Assembly (NCBI GenBank): GCA_022749755.1
Contig: CM040440.1
Location: 12,759,269-12,823,268, forward strand
Direction of reading: 5' to 3'
Source: Azadirachta indica
Taxonomy: Eukaryota; Streptophyta; Magnoliopsida; Sapindales; Meliaceae
DNA length: 64,000 bases
Numbering within the stretch: the stretch's first letter is position 1; the number at the start of each line of letters is the position of its first letter. Positions 37,097 through 48,579 of this stretch are shown piece after piece. Made by a program: the position numbers and the translations under genes. The notes under the pieces are model-generated. The model had not been told where the DNA came from. It saw nothing but the letters and a program-made list of their open reading frames with translations, and searched no databases.

Positions 37097-38516
37097 TGAT
37101 ATATTAATTTTTGCTATATGATTATGCTTAAATCATTTATCATTAAATAGCATACCTAACATTATTTATTTCGTTTTAAATAGTTAATTTTCTTTTTAAG
37201 CATTTTATTTTTATTTTGTAGGTGTTGATTTGTTTTAACATGAAAGACATGAAAATAAAGTACAAAAGCATATTCGCTAGCCATCCATGGAAATCTCAAG
37301 GTTTTATTTTTGGGGACTAAAATGCAAGCAATTGAGACTAAAATGGAGAACCATCAAAATAGAGATGCAAATTCAAAATAATTAAACGTAAAGGGGTCCA
37401 ATTAAAATGTGCCACATAAGATGCCATTGTTGGAAAAATCAATGGTGCGACCGCGCCAAATCATGGGGTCCCTATACTGCTTGAGTTTAAATTTGACGAT
37501 TTTCAACCCTTAAATTAAAATAAGTAGCTAGATTTGAGATATTTTTAGGTTTTTTTGTTTTTCTAAGGAGGAGCCACCGTAGCTAAAGGGGAAGAAGGTG
37601 GCTAGAGAGAGAGAAGGAAAAAATTAATAAGAGGATTGGGGATTTCATCAAGAGATTGAGAGATTCTCATTGACCTTTTGAATTCAAGCTCTACTCATCT
37701 AGTTTTTCTTTTTCTCCCTTTTCAATTTCATGTTGAATTGAATAACTTGTGTTGACTGAGATTATATATTTGATTGTTGAATTTTTTATGAGTAATGTTG
37801 ACCTCTATTTTATATGTGGCTAGATTTATTTTCTAGGACAATGATTTAATCTATTAGAAGCATTCATTTTTTGATATTGTGTTGTTTTTTATTTGATATC
37901 TTGTATTAAGTATTTATCATGATGATTAATGCTTTTAAATATTTGGCCAATATTTGAATGAAATATGGATTGATATGAGCTAACGAATGAATATTATATG
38001 TAAACCGTGTGATAAATACTATAAATTGCATATTATATAGAGGTGTACTAGTATGGTTTACGTAGTTTAATTAGAAATTATCACTAATTGTAATGCACTT
38101 CTATTTAATTAATTTCACATAGAGATATAGTAAATTATTATGTGTGAAGTAGTTTGGATTGGTTTCAAGAGAGATTGTCGAATAGAATAGGATAATTAAC
38201 TAGCAATACTAATATCAAATCAAAATAACATTAATAGAAGAAGTGGATGATGCAACTACTTAAGATAAAATCATTGGTCCTAAATTTTTCTATTAATTGA
38301 GTCTTTTATTTAGTTTGTTAAGTAGTTAATTTTTGTTTATTTTAATTTCTTAATCAAATTATTTCAATTTCTTTAAATAAATTCATAAATTAATCACCTT
38401 TGATACTTAATTTATTAATATTTTTTGCGGGATCGACATTTTCTTATCACTATATTACTTGTTACGATCTTGTACATTTGCAAGTATCAAATATACATTG
38501 CACGAATCATACAACA
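37097..38516 (+). mobile_element. nested Ty3/gypsy-type solo LTR
   Basis: Inserted into the left LTR of the surrounding element. It starts TGATATATTA and ends CATACAACA, with a perfect 5-bp duplication AATCT at 37092-37096 and 38517-38521. The intact second LTR at 39291-40120 shows the corresponding unoccupied region (ACACCAAGAATTTCAAGACC), which confirms the insertion. Length is 1,420 bp, with a GC island (GGTGCGACCGCGCC) near 37444. Its reverse-strand relative is the 3' LTR at 13851-14936. With no primer-binding site, polypurine tract or internal region it is a solo LTR, the usual product of LTR-LTR recombination. Confidence 0.9.
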
Positions 38517-39276
38517 AATCTCAAGACCTACTCAAGAATTAAGGTGACAAGTTTAGTTGTTGAACATCACAAGAATATAATTTTTAATAAGTTCACAAAT
38601 TCTTAAAAGAACCAAAAAAATAATTTTATTTCCATTTAAAACAATATCTGAGAACTAATATTCTAAATTCCAACATAATGTTAACCCCATATTAATAGGT
38701 TAATATAAATCTTAAATAAAATAAAAATAGAAATCCAAAATTAATAAGAATAGAAAATCCCAACTTCATAGAGAAAAACTATAATCTTAATTTAATTAAT
38801 AAACAGTAAAATAACAATCCTAAACAAAGTAGGAAACTAATTTTGTATTAAACAGGGATTCTTTAAAAGTCCAATTTATCCATGTGACATTAGAAAGTAG
38901 TAGCGCAAGGTATTTTACTCTTCTTCTTTCAATCCACTTGAATTCTTGTTATGCATTAAGCCTATCTCTTATAATTTGGCCCACCTGTAAAGTTTAATGA
39001 ATTATATGAGTATTACTCCTAAGTCCCTCCAAGTGTAAGAGTTCATCTTCTTATATGTGTGATTGTGTAGCTTTGTTCACATCATTCTCCCCGTCTTGAT
39101 GAAGATTTGTTCTCAAATCTAGTTTAGTAGTAATTGAACAAAAAGGAAGAAAAACTTGGACATAATTTTTTTTTCACGTTATTTTTATTTTTTTGTTTTT
39201 TTTTCAAAATGTTAATTCAAAAAAGAAGAAACAATAAAGCAATTAAATGATAAACCAAACTTGCCTTGAAACTAAA

Positions 39277-39288
39277 GCTCTAATACCA
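39277..39288 (-). other. primer-binding site (tRNA-iMet type)
   Basis: On the minus strand TGGTATTAGAGC lies two bases after the CA end of the LTR. The common plant form is TGGTATCAGAGC, so one base differs. It sets the orientation and identifies the 39291-40120 copy as the 5' LTR. Confidence 0.8.
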
Positions 39289-40120
39289 ATTGATGTGAAC
39301 CTTGCCAACGACATAACAAAACCCAATACCAAACATGATATTGAACCTTGCTAACAATGTGACAAAACTCAAAACTAGCGTGATAATAAATCTTGTCAAT
39401 AATATGACAGAAACCCGACACCAAATGTGATACGGAATCCAGGATTTTCAAGATGCAAGTTTGTTGAGTCTTGACCCCTTACCTAACAAGATAAAAACCA
39501 AGAACTACGGTTGTTTAGAAGATATCACACCAAGAATTTCAAGACCTAGTCAAGAATCAAGGTGATAAATCTAATTGTTGAACGCCATAAAAATATAATT
39601 TTTGATAAGTTCACAAATTCTTAAAAGAACAAAAAAAATAATTTTATTTCTTATTGAAAACAATATCTGAGAACTAATGTTCTGAATTCCAACATAATGT
39701 TAGGCTCATATAAATATACTAATATAAATCTTAAATAAAATAAAAGTAGAAATTCAAAATTAAGTAGGAATAGAAAATCCCAACTTTATAGAAATTATAA
39801 ATTAAAGAGAAAAACTATAGTTCTAATCTAATTAACAAACATTAAAATAACCAACCTAAATAAAGTAGGGAACTAATTTTGTATGAAATAAGGATTCTTT
39901 AAAAACCCAAATTATCCATGCAGCATTAGGAATTAGTAGGGCAGGGTATTTTATTCTTCTTCTTGTAACCCACTTGAATTATTGTCATGCATTTAGCCCA
40001 TCTCTTATAATTTGGCCCACTTGTAAAGCTTAATGGATTATGTGAATGCTACTATTGAGTCCCTCCAAGTGTAAGAGTTCATCTTCTTATATGTGTGGTT
40101 GTGTACCTTTGTTTGCATCA

Positions 40121-41126
40121 ACTGGCTGTCAAACATCATCTAACATCTCCATCATTTGACTGGCGGAAACTCTAGTAGAAGCCATAAAGCCGCACACGCT
40201 ATCAATTAAATTTGCTGTAAATCGCCATGACCTATAGATTATTATCACTGCCACTGTGCTCCTTGCCGCAATAAACATCAGTTTTGACTCTATTAACTAG
40301 GGACTTTCCTTTTTGGCGTTCAAAATGCAATGGGTGAATGTTACATTTATTATTGTTTTCCTTTATTTTTCCATTCGATTTAGATCTAGTCCTATTAGAA
40401 TTATTAGGTAATAATGACTTATTCAACGTTGAAGTCCAATATTATGATAAACACGACTTTCTAATTAAGATGAAACAAGTTGTGGAAATTAACTGAAATC
40501 ATGAAAAATGAGAATAGCCCATAGAAATGAACAATGAGTCAAGTCTTATATGTAAAAATTATTGAGATTGATACAATATAATGTTTCTATTACAAAAAAT
40601 CTTTTTACTTTTGGTTCAAATTAGTCGACAGTCAGTTTTTATGGTACATACTCTTGTCCTGTCAAATTGGAAAAAATCAATATCTACATTCACAAAAGTG
40701 AAACCAAGCTCTCAGTCCTAAAACCAAAAGGAAAAAAATTAAAAAAAATCAATTTGAACTTTATAAATTGACAATATTGATAATTGTTTAATCTATGTCA
40801 CATCAAAACCACTCCATGATTATCACTTTAAAGAACTTCTAGATATTTGATGCTCTTAATATTGCTTGATATTGGTTGAGTATTCTGGCCAATTGCAATC
40901 GCAGGCAGACAAAGAAAAGAAGAGTATTACTCAAGGAAATTGAAGAAAAGAAGATTTCTCCAGAACAACGACCCAAAAATTTAACAAAAAATATAAATAA
41001 AAAATGGTAACAAAATAATAATGATAACAATAATAATAACAAAAAGAAAGATGGGTGGCAACTGCAACATAAGGATTGCTGAAATTTCAATTGATAATTA
41101 TAAGACCTGTTAATTTTTGTACAACA
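40121..41126. other. spacer between retroelement and RLP gene
   Basis: The minus strand has a short frame at 40426-40232 and another at about 40180 (MASTRVSASQMMEML), neither recognised. The second runs straight into the retroelement, so an older sequence may have been interrupted there. Poly-pyrimidine and AT-rich sequence follows to the 3' end of the receptor gene. Confidence 0.35.
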
Positions 41127-41132
41127 TTTATT
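41127..41132 (-). terminator. candidate poly(A) signal of the RLP gene
   Basis: AATAAA on the minus strand about 134 bp after the stop codon of the receptor gene. The position suits a plant 3' UTR, but AATAAA is common by chance in AT-rich DNA. Confidence 0.35.
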
Positions 41133-41265
41133 TATAAAAACTGAAAATTACAAAACGAAAAAATTGTAATAAGAGACTATTTACACATCTTTCCACCGCT
41201 AATGATCAATTATAGAAGAGTAACAAATCTTCAAAGAAAAACTAATTCCTATGTTTTCTCTTCCT

Positions 41266-44200
41266 TTAAAAAGATTTTAGTTGCAGTTTAAAAGTCTTTG
41301 CAAGCCATTCTTGTTTCCTTATGCTGAAGATGTGCCCAAGAACGACTCCTATTATTGCGCCACTTGTATATCCAATCAAAACTATCTTCCACCCAAGTGT
41401 AAATGGAGATTCTGAGTGTGGATCTTCTTCTTGTGAATTCTCAGATTTCTCACATTTTCTCAACAAAGGTTCTCCACACAAAGCAGGATTTCCATCAAAT
41501 GAACTAAGATTAAATGTTGTGAACTGTGGTCCTTGAGGTATTCGCCCTATGAGATGGTTATGTGACACATTAAAGACCTCAAGTGCCGTAAGCTCTCCTA
41601 ATTGTTGAGGAATTTCTCCTGAAAGCTTGTTATTAGAAAGGTCCAATGATTCTACCATTATTAGGTTATTCAAAGATGATGGAATGTGACCTTCAAGATT
41701 GTTGCTGGAAAGACTGAGAGTCCGAAGCCCTTTTAAATTTGCAATTGATGTTGGAATCTCTCCAACAAATTTGTTGTTAGAGAGTATAATTGCTGTGATC
41801 AAATTTGAGAGCTTTAGATACTCCATCCGTGTGCCTTTGTTACTCAACGTCAATGAGTAATAAAAGGAGCCAATAATGGTGTCCGCAAGATAAGATTGTG
41901 GATAAAGCTCATCTTCCAAATATACCAACTTACTTGCATTGGTATTTTTCATGGCATCCCAACTCTGAAAGTATTTTGACGGAAGATTACCCGTAAATCT
42001 ATTATGAGATAGGTCAATGATGCGCAGTTTAGAAAACTCAAAACCTATTTTAGGTTCTTTAATTATTCCATAAAATTTGTTAGATTTTAAAATGAGAACC
42101 TGTAACTCTTTAAGATTTCCCAGCCAATAAGGAAAAATATCTGTGAATTGATTGTTTCCAAGATTAAGAAATTTTAGCTTCAAACAATTGCCTAATGTTT
42201 GAGGTATCCTCCCTTGCAATGAATTTCCACTTAAATCAATCATCGTTAGATTTGTTCGGTTGATGAAGTTTTGAGGAAGGCTTCCATGAAAATTGTTGCC
42301 TTGCAGTTTTAATATTGACAACTCATAACTGAAACTGGCCAAACATTCTGGAAGCACGCCAGCTAAGTTATTGTTAGACAAATCAAGAGCATAAAGCTGA
42401 TACAGACTGCATATCTTGGGTGGAATTTCACCTATCAGATGATTGTTTGAAACTAAATAAGAATGGGTAGATATTGATGGAACTGGGAGTGGTCCCTGCA
42501 AGTCATTAAACCTAAGGTCTAAAGTTCTTATAGCAATCCATGGAACAATAGAAAGATTATGCTCAAAGCTTGTCAATAGATTAGAAGAAAGGTTCAAATA
42601 TTCCAAACAACTTGTACTTATATTTAAGAACCATCCAGGTATTTGGCCAGCAATCTTGTTGAGGGAAATATCCAAAGACATTACTTGATCTTGGTTCTGC
42701 AAGAAACGTGGGAACTCGCTAAGGTTACAAGAACTGAATCCTATAACAATGAACTTTTGCAAAGTGGTATTGACAGTGGTTCTGGTGAGTAGTGAAAACT
42801 TGTTTGATGAGAGAACCAATATTTCTAAACTTTTCATGTTAACAAGTAATATGTTTAGATCTACTATGCCACTCAAATTGTTTGAGGAAAGGTCAAGCAA
42901 TTGTTGATTCTCGAGCTCAAAGATAGAACTAGGAATAGAACCTTCCAATTGATTTGAGGCAAGACGCAGATATTGCAACTGAGTTAAGTTGCCTATTTCG
43001 ACTGGGATATGGCCGGTCAGTTGATTAGAATATAAGTTGAGAACTGATAGTTTGTTCAGGTTCATTAACCAAGATGGTATTGGCCCAGTTAATTGGTTAT
43101 TAATCAAATGTAATACCGTCAGTTGAGTTAGGTTCATGAGCGCAAAGGGTATTTCACCTATTATGTTATTATGAGAAAGGGCCAAATGAGTGAGTTTTTT
43201 AAGACTACGGATCCAAGACAAAGAATTAGAGTTTAGGCCAAAAAAATTGTTGCCAGAAATTTCTAAATAACTAAGCTGGGTAAGATTACCAAGTGAAGCT
43301 GGCAACTCGCCTGAAAATCCATTAGAGGAAAGGTATAGATAATTGAGCTTGGCAAGGTTACCAATTGAAGGTGGGATTTTTCCTGAAAAGCTGGAGTAGC
43401 TAACAGATAAGTAAGACAAGGATCTTAGATTTCCTATGGAAGTGGGGAACTCACCCTTAAAGTTGTTATAAGAAATGTGGAGATGAAGGAGCTTGGTGAG
43501 GTTACCAATAGAAAAGGACAATGTTCCTGAAAATCAATAATTAACTAAGTTAGTATTCCATGAGATTTTTAATTATAAATATGGCAAAAAGGATTAGTTA
43601 ACAGAAAAATATCAAGGGAATCACCTTGCAATCCACATTCTCTGAGGGATAAAAATGTTAGGGAAGATAAATTTGTCAAGGCAAGAGGTATGGAAGAGGA
43701 AATCTTCACCCCACTAAAATCCAAGTAAGACAAGGATCTTAGATTTACTATAGAAACACTGGGCAACTCACTATTGAAGTTGCTATTAGAAATGTCGAGA
43801 TGAAGGAGCTTGGTGAGGTTTCCAACTGAGGAAGACAATGCTCCTGAAAGCCAACAATTAAATAAGTTAGTATTCCTTGAGATATTTAAATATAAGTATC
43901 CCAATAACATGAGATTAATTCACAAAAAAATCCCAGGAAAATCACATGCAATCCGCATTCACTAAAAGATAAAAATGTCAAGGATGATAAATTTATTAAG
44001 GCGAGAGATATGGAAGAGGAATCTTCACCCCTCTAGGATCCAAGTAAGACAAGGATTTTAGATTTCCTATCGAAGTACTTCGCAACTCACCGTCAAAGTT
44101 GTTATAAAAAATGTCGAGATAAAGAAGCTTGGTGAGGTTTCCAATCGAAGAAGACAATGGTCCTGAAAACCAACAATTAACTAAGTTAGTATTCCCTGAG

Positions 44201-45566
44201 ATATTTAATTATAAATATCCCAATAATGTGAGATTAATTAACAAAAATATCCCAGAAAAATCACATGCAATCCATACTCACTAAGAGATAAAAATGTCAA
44301 GGATGATAAATTTATCAAGGTGAGAGATATGGAAGAGGAATCTTCACCACTAAAATCCAAGTAAGACAAGGATCTTAGATTTCCTATTAAAGTATTGGGC
44401 AACTCACTGTCAAAGTTGTTATAAGAAATGTCGAAATGATGGAGTTTGGTGAGGTTTCCAATCGAAGAAGATAGTGTTCCTAAAAGCCAACAATTAAGTT
44501 ATTATTCCCTGAGATATTTAATTATAAATATCCCAATAACATGAGATTAATGAGCAAAAAAATTCTAGGGAAATCACATGCAATCCGCATTCATTGAGAG
44601 ATAAAAATGTCAAGGATGATAAATTTATTAAGGCAAGAGATATGGAAGAGGAATCTTCACACTAAAATCCAAGTAAGACAAGGATCTTAGATTTCCTATC
44701 GAAGTATTGGGCAACTCACCGTTAAAGATGTTATAAGAAATGTCGAGATGAAGGAGCTTGGTGAGCTTTCCAATCGAAGAAGACAATGTTCCTAAAAGCC
44801 AGCAATTAACTAAGTTAGCATTCCATGAGATTTTTAATTATCAATAGGGCAACAAAGTAAGATTAATTAACGAAAAAATCTAAAAGAATTCACCTTGCAA
44901 TCCACATTCTCTGAGAAATAAAAATGTCAAGGAAGTTAAATTTGTCAAGGCACGAGGCATGGAAGAGGAAATCTTCACTTCACCAAGATCAAGTACCTTC
45001 AAGTCGAGTAGGTTCTCCACAAGATTTGTTAGACTTGGGTTTTGGAGCTCCAAATAATTCCGTGATACATCAAGGAAAACCAGCTTGGAGAGCTCTAGTA
45101 TCTCTGATGGTATTTGACCCGAAAAGAAAGAATAAGAGAGGTTGAGATATGATAACCTCGTAAGGTTAATGATCGCAGATGGGATACTGGATGAATTGAA
45201 ATCATTATCAGCAAGGCTAAGCCATTGAAGATAAACTAAGTTGAAGAGGCTGCTGCTAGAGTTGATAGAACCATAGAGAAAACTGCTACTAAGATCAAGC
45301 TTGATAATATGACCAGTGTCTTCATCGCATTTGATCCCATCCCACAAGCAGCAGTTACTATTTTCCTTATCTGAATTCCACCAAGCAACCTTTGGGTAAG
45401 CAGAAATATCATCCGAAGCAGAATGATTACTGATAAGGCTTTGCTTGAACTGCAACAAGGCAGAACGCTCATTATCATGGCAGCCTGCAATCGTGAGACG
45501 AAATAATTCGAGTAAAACAAGCAATATTTTGATGAAAGTGAAGAAACACAAAGAAAATCTCATCAT
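41266..45566 (-). CDS. LRR receptor-like protein (Cf-9/RLP type), three exons
   Basis: Cell-surface receptor without a kinase, the class used in plants for pathogen sensing and some development. My model: exon 1 45566-44894, exon 2 43843-43625, exon 3 43526-41266. All junctions are GT-AG in phase 1, and the sum is 3,153 nt, giving 1,050 codons plus stop. Residues 1-28 are a signal peptide. The LRR N-cap follows (CHDNERSALLQFKQSLI, NCCLWDGIKCD), then about 25-30 leucine-rich repeats (LxxLxxLxLxxNxxxGxIP). A non-LRR island near residue 830 contains SLTLSNKGTRMEYLKL. Further LRRs lead to the C-cap (GNPALCGEPLLRKC), an acidic juxtamembrane stretch, a membrane helix with the small-residue pattern GYTSGAIIGVVLG and a 17-residue basic cytosolic tail. 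Such receptors normally work with a SOBIR1-type adaptor kinase. Many RLP genes have no introns, so the split structure is unusual. The alternative is that skipping does not occur and the gene is dead. Confidence 0.85.
43946..44162 (-). pseudogene. decayed copy of RLP exon 2 (copy nearest exon 2)
   Basis: An acceptor-like TTTTCAG precedes GACCATTGTC at 44162. The frame is lost after about 50 codons by the 1-bp deletion, and the donor reads CATGTGATT instead of CAAGGTGATT. Confidence 0.75.
44266..44479 (-). pseudogene. decayed copy of RLP exon 2 (middle copy)
   Basis: Acceptor-like TTTTAG before GAACACTATC at 44479. It has the same 1-bp deletion and the same CATGTGATT donor change as its neighbours. 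Confidence 0.75.
44577..44791 (-). pseudogene. decayed copy of RLP exon 2 (copy nearest exon 1)
   Basis: Acceptor-like TTTTAG before GAACATTGTC at 44791. Shares the 1-bp deletion and donor change. Because it lies first after exon 1, splicing must skip it to give a full-length product. Confidence 0.75.
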
Positions 45567-45628
45567 GTTTAAATGTAAGGGAGGTTGGAGGATTTTGCTT
45601 TTGCTCGTGGCAGGTGAATTAGCATGCT

Positions 45629-45636
45629 TTTATATA
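45629..45636 (-). promoter_or_regulatory. TATA box of the RLP gene
   Basis: TATATAAA on the minus strand, about 63 bp upstream of the ATG at 45564-45566. That leaves room for a transcription start about 30 bp downstream and a short 5' UTR. It is a good positional match but a weak motif in such AT-rich sequence. Confidence 0.5.
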
Positions 45637-46044
45637 AATTAAAAAACAATGTGGTGGAACATGCTTATGTCATTGATGTCATTTTAGGAGTCGGAGCGAT
45701 ATTATTTAACGCGTAACACTTTTGGCATTATTTTGAGATATTAATTCAGGGGTGAGAAAGAGTGGCAAATTTTTCTGGGGTCTTCATGGTTTCAAATTTT
45801 CTTTTTAAACGAGTAACACTTTTTGTTTCTTCTAATTTGATCACCCGTAGTTATATTTTTCTATTTTCAATTGGTAACCTGAATCTTTTTTTTTTTAGCA
45901 AAAAAAAAAATGAAGAAAAAATGAACCTTAGTAAAGAGCTGTAATCTTGTTCTTTAGTCTCAAGCGGCTGTAAAAATCTGAATCCTTAAGTGAATGTTGT
46001 GTTACAGCTTTTTTATATTTATATTTGGACAAAATATTTATTTA
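45637..46044. other. upstream region of the RLP gene
   Basis: No other gene. It probably includes the RLP promoter. Poly-T and poly-A tracts lie near 45888-45910. Confidence 0.4.
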
Positions 46045-46468
46045 GGGTCCGTTTGGTATACCTTTTTAAATAGAGTTTTTTAAAGTAGAGTTTTTACCCG
46101 TAAAACTTTTATGAATAGAGTTTTTAACAAAAGTTTATTAATCGTTTGGTTGTCACAAATGACTTTTGAGAAAATTTGAGTAATTACTTTAATAGACAAA
46201 TTTTTAATATTTTATTTTAAAGAAATAACGTAAAATTTTTAAAATAAAATAAGGGTATTTTAGACAATTTTACTTTTTAAAAAAGCTGGAGAAGCTTTAC
46301 TGTCAAAAGCCCAAATTTTGGACTTTTTCCAATAGAAGAAAAATAATTTTTTTAATTTTCAAAAACTCTTTTTCATTGTCAACCAAACGACATTAAAAAA
46401 TTTGAAAAGAGTTTTTATAATTAAAAAAACCTTTTTGACCAATGAAAAAGGCAAACCAAACAGGCACT
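46045..46468. mobile_element. MITE, family 1 copy a
   Basis: Starts GGGTCCGTTTGGTATACC and ends GGCAAACCAAACAGGCAC, so the terminal 20 bases are imperfect inverted repeats of the (GTGCC)TGTTTGG kind seen in plant hAT-like MITEs. About 424 bp, no coding sequence, lying upstream of the RLP gene. A related copy lies at 58532-58956. The exact target-site duplication is not clear. Confidence 0.7.
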
Positions 46469-48579
46469 TAGTGGTTGTTGAGATTAATTTTTTTTTAAGT
46501 CTTTGGTATCCAAAAGCTCATTTTTCAGTAGACATATTTAACTATAAACAAAAACAAATATCTTTTTTAGAAAATTATGTGAGTAAAATTAATAAAATAA
46601 TATGAATAAAACAGCTCAAGTTAGGATATTTCAACTATAACTATTAAATTTTGTGTGTCCAAGATGTACTGAAGTAATTCCAAAAACACCAGAAAAATAA
46701 ATGCAGGATACGTAATTTTTTAGTCCATTTAACAACTTAATTTCTCATGGATTCATGAAAACACAAGTTCAAAAATTGTTATACCCAGTTTACTCAGAAG
46801 ATAGATGAGTAGTTTTACTATTAATCGTGAAAACATAGATATTAAGACTTGTAGGAGTTAAAGGAAAATATAAAATAATTAAGAAATAATAAGAATTAAT
46901 AAAAGAAATTACATAATAATTAGATTGGCCACTAAGGACATGCTTAGAATAGCGGAGATTGCGTTCAAAGGTCAGAAGTCTTAGAAAATGATGGAATGCG
47001 ATTTTTTTTTTTTTTTACAGGATCTAAAATAAACCTTATTTAGAACAAGTCTATAAGTCCTAATACTTCCCACGCGTAAATGCATGCGATTTCCCAAATA
47101 GATTACACGTTCATTTTCCACTGGTTTCCTTTTTAATAAGCCTCGCATGGTACTGGCAATATGAACTGTAGAATCAAAGTCAATACACCAAGTGTTTTGA
47201 AAAATATGAATACATATTAAATTCATAACACCCTTGAGTCATTTTCATAATGTGTTCATGCACTCTTTTCACGCTACTAAGTAACGTATCATACAATTTG
47301 TTCTTAGGGTACTTGCTAATACTTTATCACAAGTCTCACATTATTGCTCAATGACATAGAAATAATCTTCGACCCTTTTACAATCTAGAATTGAATGACA
47401 AATATTTTTTCTAATATAAGACTTTATAACAATTAAAAAATATATATGAGATTTATAAGCATCATACTCAATTTTATGGTATGCACATCACAAGAATTTT
47501 GGGTCTTAATAATCAGCAACAAATTATAATGTCCTAAAAATATGTCAAATAGAGTTATACAAAAATGTAAACTCTATGAACAATAATTATCTTTAATATA
47601 GTTTTACAAAAACATAAACTTTACAATAATAGAGTTATACAGAAATGCAACTCTACAAACTAAGAGTAATTATATACAATTAATATTTTAAATAATTAAA
47701 GACATGCATATTATAAGCATTGATAAATATTTGTACAGTTATGTATACAGAGAAATATTAAGATACAAAGTAAAAAAAAAAAGTTTTAACTAATAGTTAT
47801 GTTGACATTTATAAGGATGTATAATTTAAAAATTAATTTTTAAATATTCTTAAATAGGCGTGTGATTAAAAAATATTTAAAGTATATTTATTTTAAGGTA
47901 CAAGTACCCCTATATTAAATAAATTAGTAAATAAGTAAAATACAACTTTTTCCACTCCTAAAACATTAAATCATGACCATAGAAATTATTATAAATATAG
48001 AATGATCAAAATGAATTTTTATAGAAGATATAGAACTGATTGTGTGCTAAAAGTTTTGTGAAAAAAAGATCTTGTATTTAATGGAATGAAAATTAGATCA
48101 TTTTTTTTATCATTTAAGGGGAAAAAAAAAGAAAATATACACCATCGGTAAGTAAACATTAATTGAAAAAGTTGATTTAGATTTTGTTTGGCATTAACAA
48201 ATTATATAGCTAATGTAGGACAATCAAATATTGGTTGAAAAATGAGTGAATCCTATTAAAGTTGGCGTTAGTAAATTAATATTTAACTTTACTTTCAAAA
48301 CATAATAAAAACACCAAAATCTCAAATGAAACCATGAAATTCTATATAATTTGAGCTCATAGTATAGTCAGTGTGAACAATATTAGAAATTTTTAGATTG
48401 ATTTTATATTCATAGGCAACTAATGAAACATATATAAAAAGTAAATATATCTATTTTCAAGAAATGTGAAATGGAGAAAACTCTTCATCTTCTTTATCCT
48501 TAAAGGCATTCAATTTTTATGGATAGAACGAAATAATATACAAGTTTTTCTGAAGATTATGATAATAAGACATAAAAAA
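46469..48579. other. AT-rich, no gene seen
   Basis: About 2 kb without a supported gene. The short minus frame at 46981-47226 is not recognised. Short phrases with TATACAAAAATG/TATACAGAAATG recur around 47550-47650. Confidence 0.4.

Larger units (their letters stand above)
36851..40120 (-). mobile_element. non-autonomous LTR retrotransposon (TRIM/LARD-like)
   Basis: Two direct LTRs beginning TGATGTGAACC and ending CATCA: the first at 36851-39084 (about 809 bp once a nested insertion is removed), the second at 39291-40120 (830 bp). Only about 206 bp separate them. On the minus strand the right LTR is followed by a primer-binding site TGGTATTAGAGC (39288-39277), close to the tRNA-iMet-type site, and a polypurine tract GACGGGGAGAA (39095-39085) precedes the left LTR. 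Flanking 5-bp repeats are ACCGG (36846-36850) and ACTGG (40121-40125), differing by one C-to-T change at a CpG. There is no coding capacity, so mobilisation would need a partner's proteins. Confidence 0.88.
43491..44791 (-). repeat. 316-bp tandem exon-intron modules in the RLP gene
   Basis: A module of about 219 bp coding (two LRRs) plus about 95 bp intron recurs in tandem. The reference phrase GCTTGGTGAG (or GTTTGGTGAG) occurs at 43491, 43808, 44127, 44444 and 44756, giving spacings of 317, 319, 317 and 312. The copy at 43625-43843 is intact and serves as exon 2; the first copy opens exon 3. The three copies nearer exon 1 share a 1-bp deletion (GAAATCTTCACC becomes GAATCTTCACC on the plus strand) and an altered donor. 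Confidence 0.88.

Noticed and set aside
44924..45642. Open frames opposite to or overlapping RLP exon 1
   Set aside because: Shadows of the receptor coding sequence. No signal of their own.
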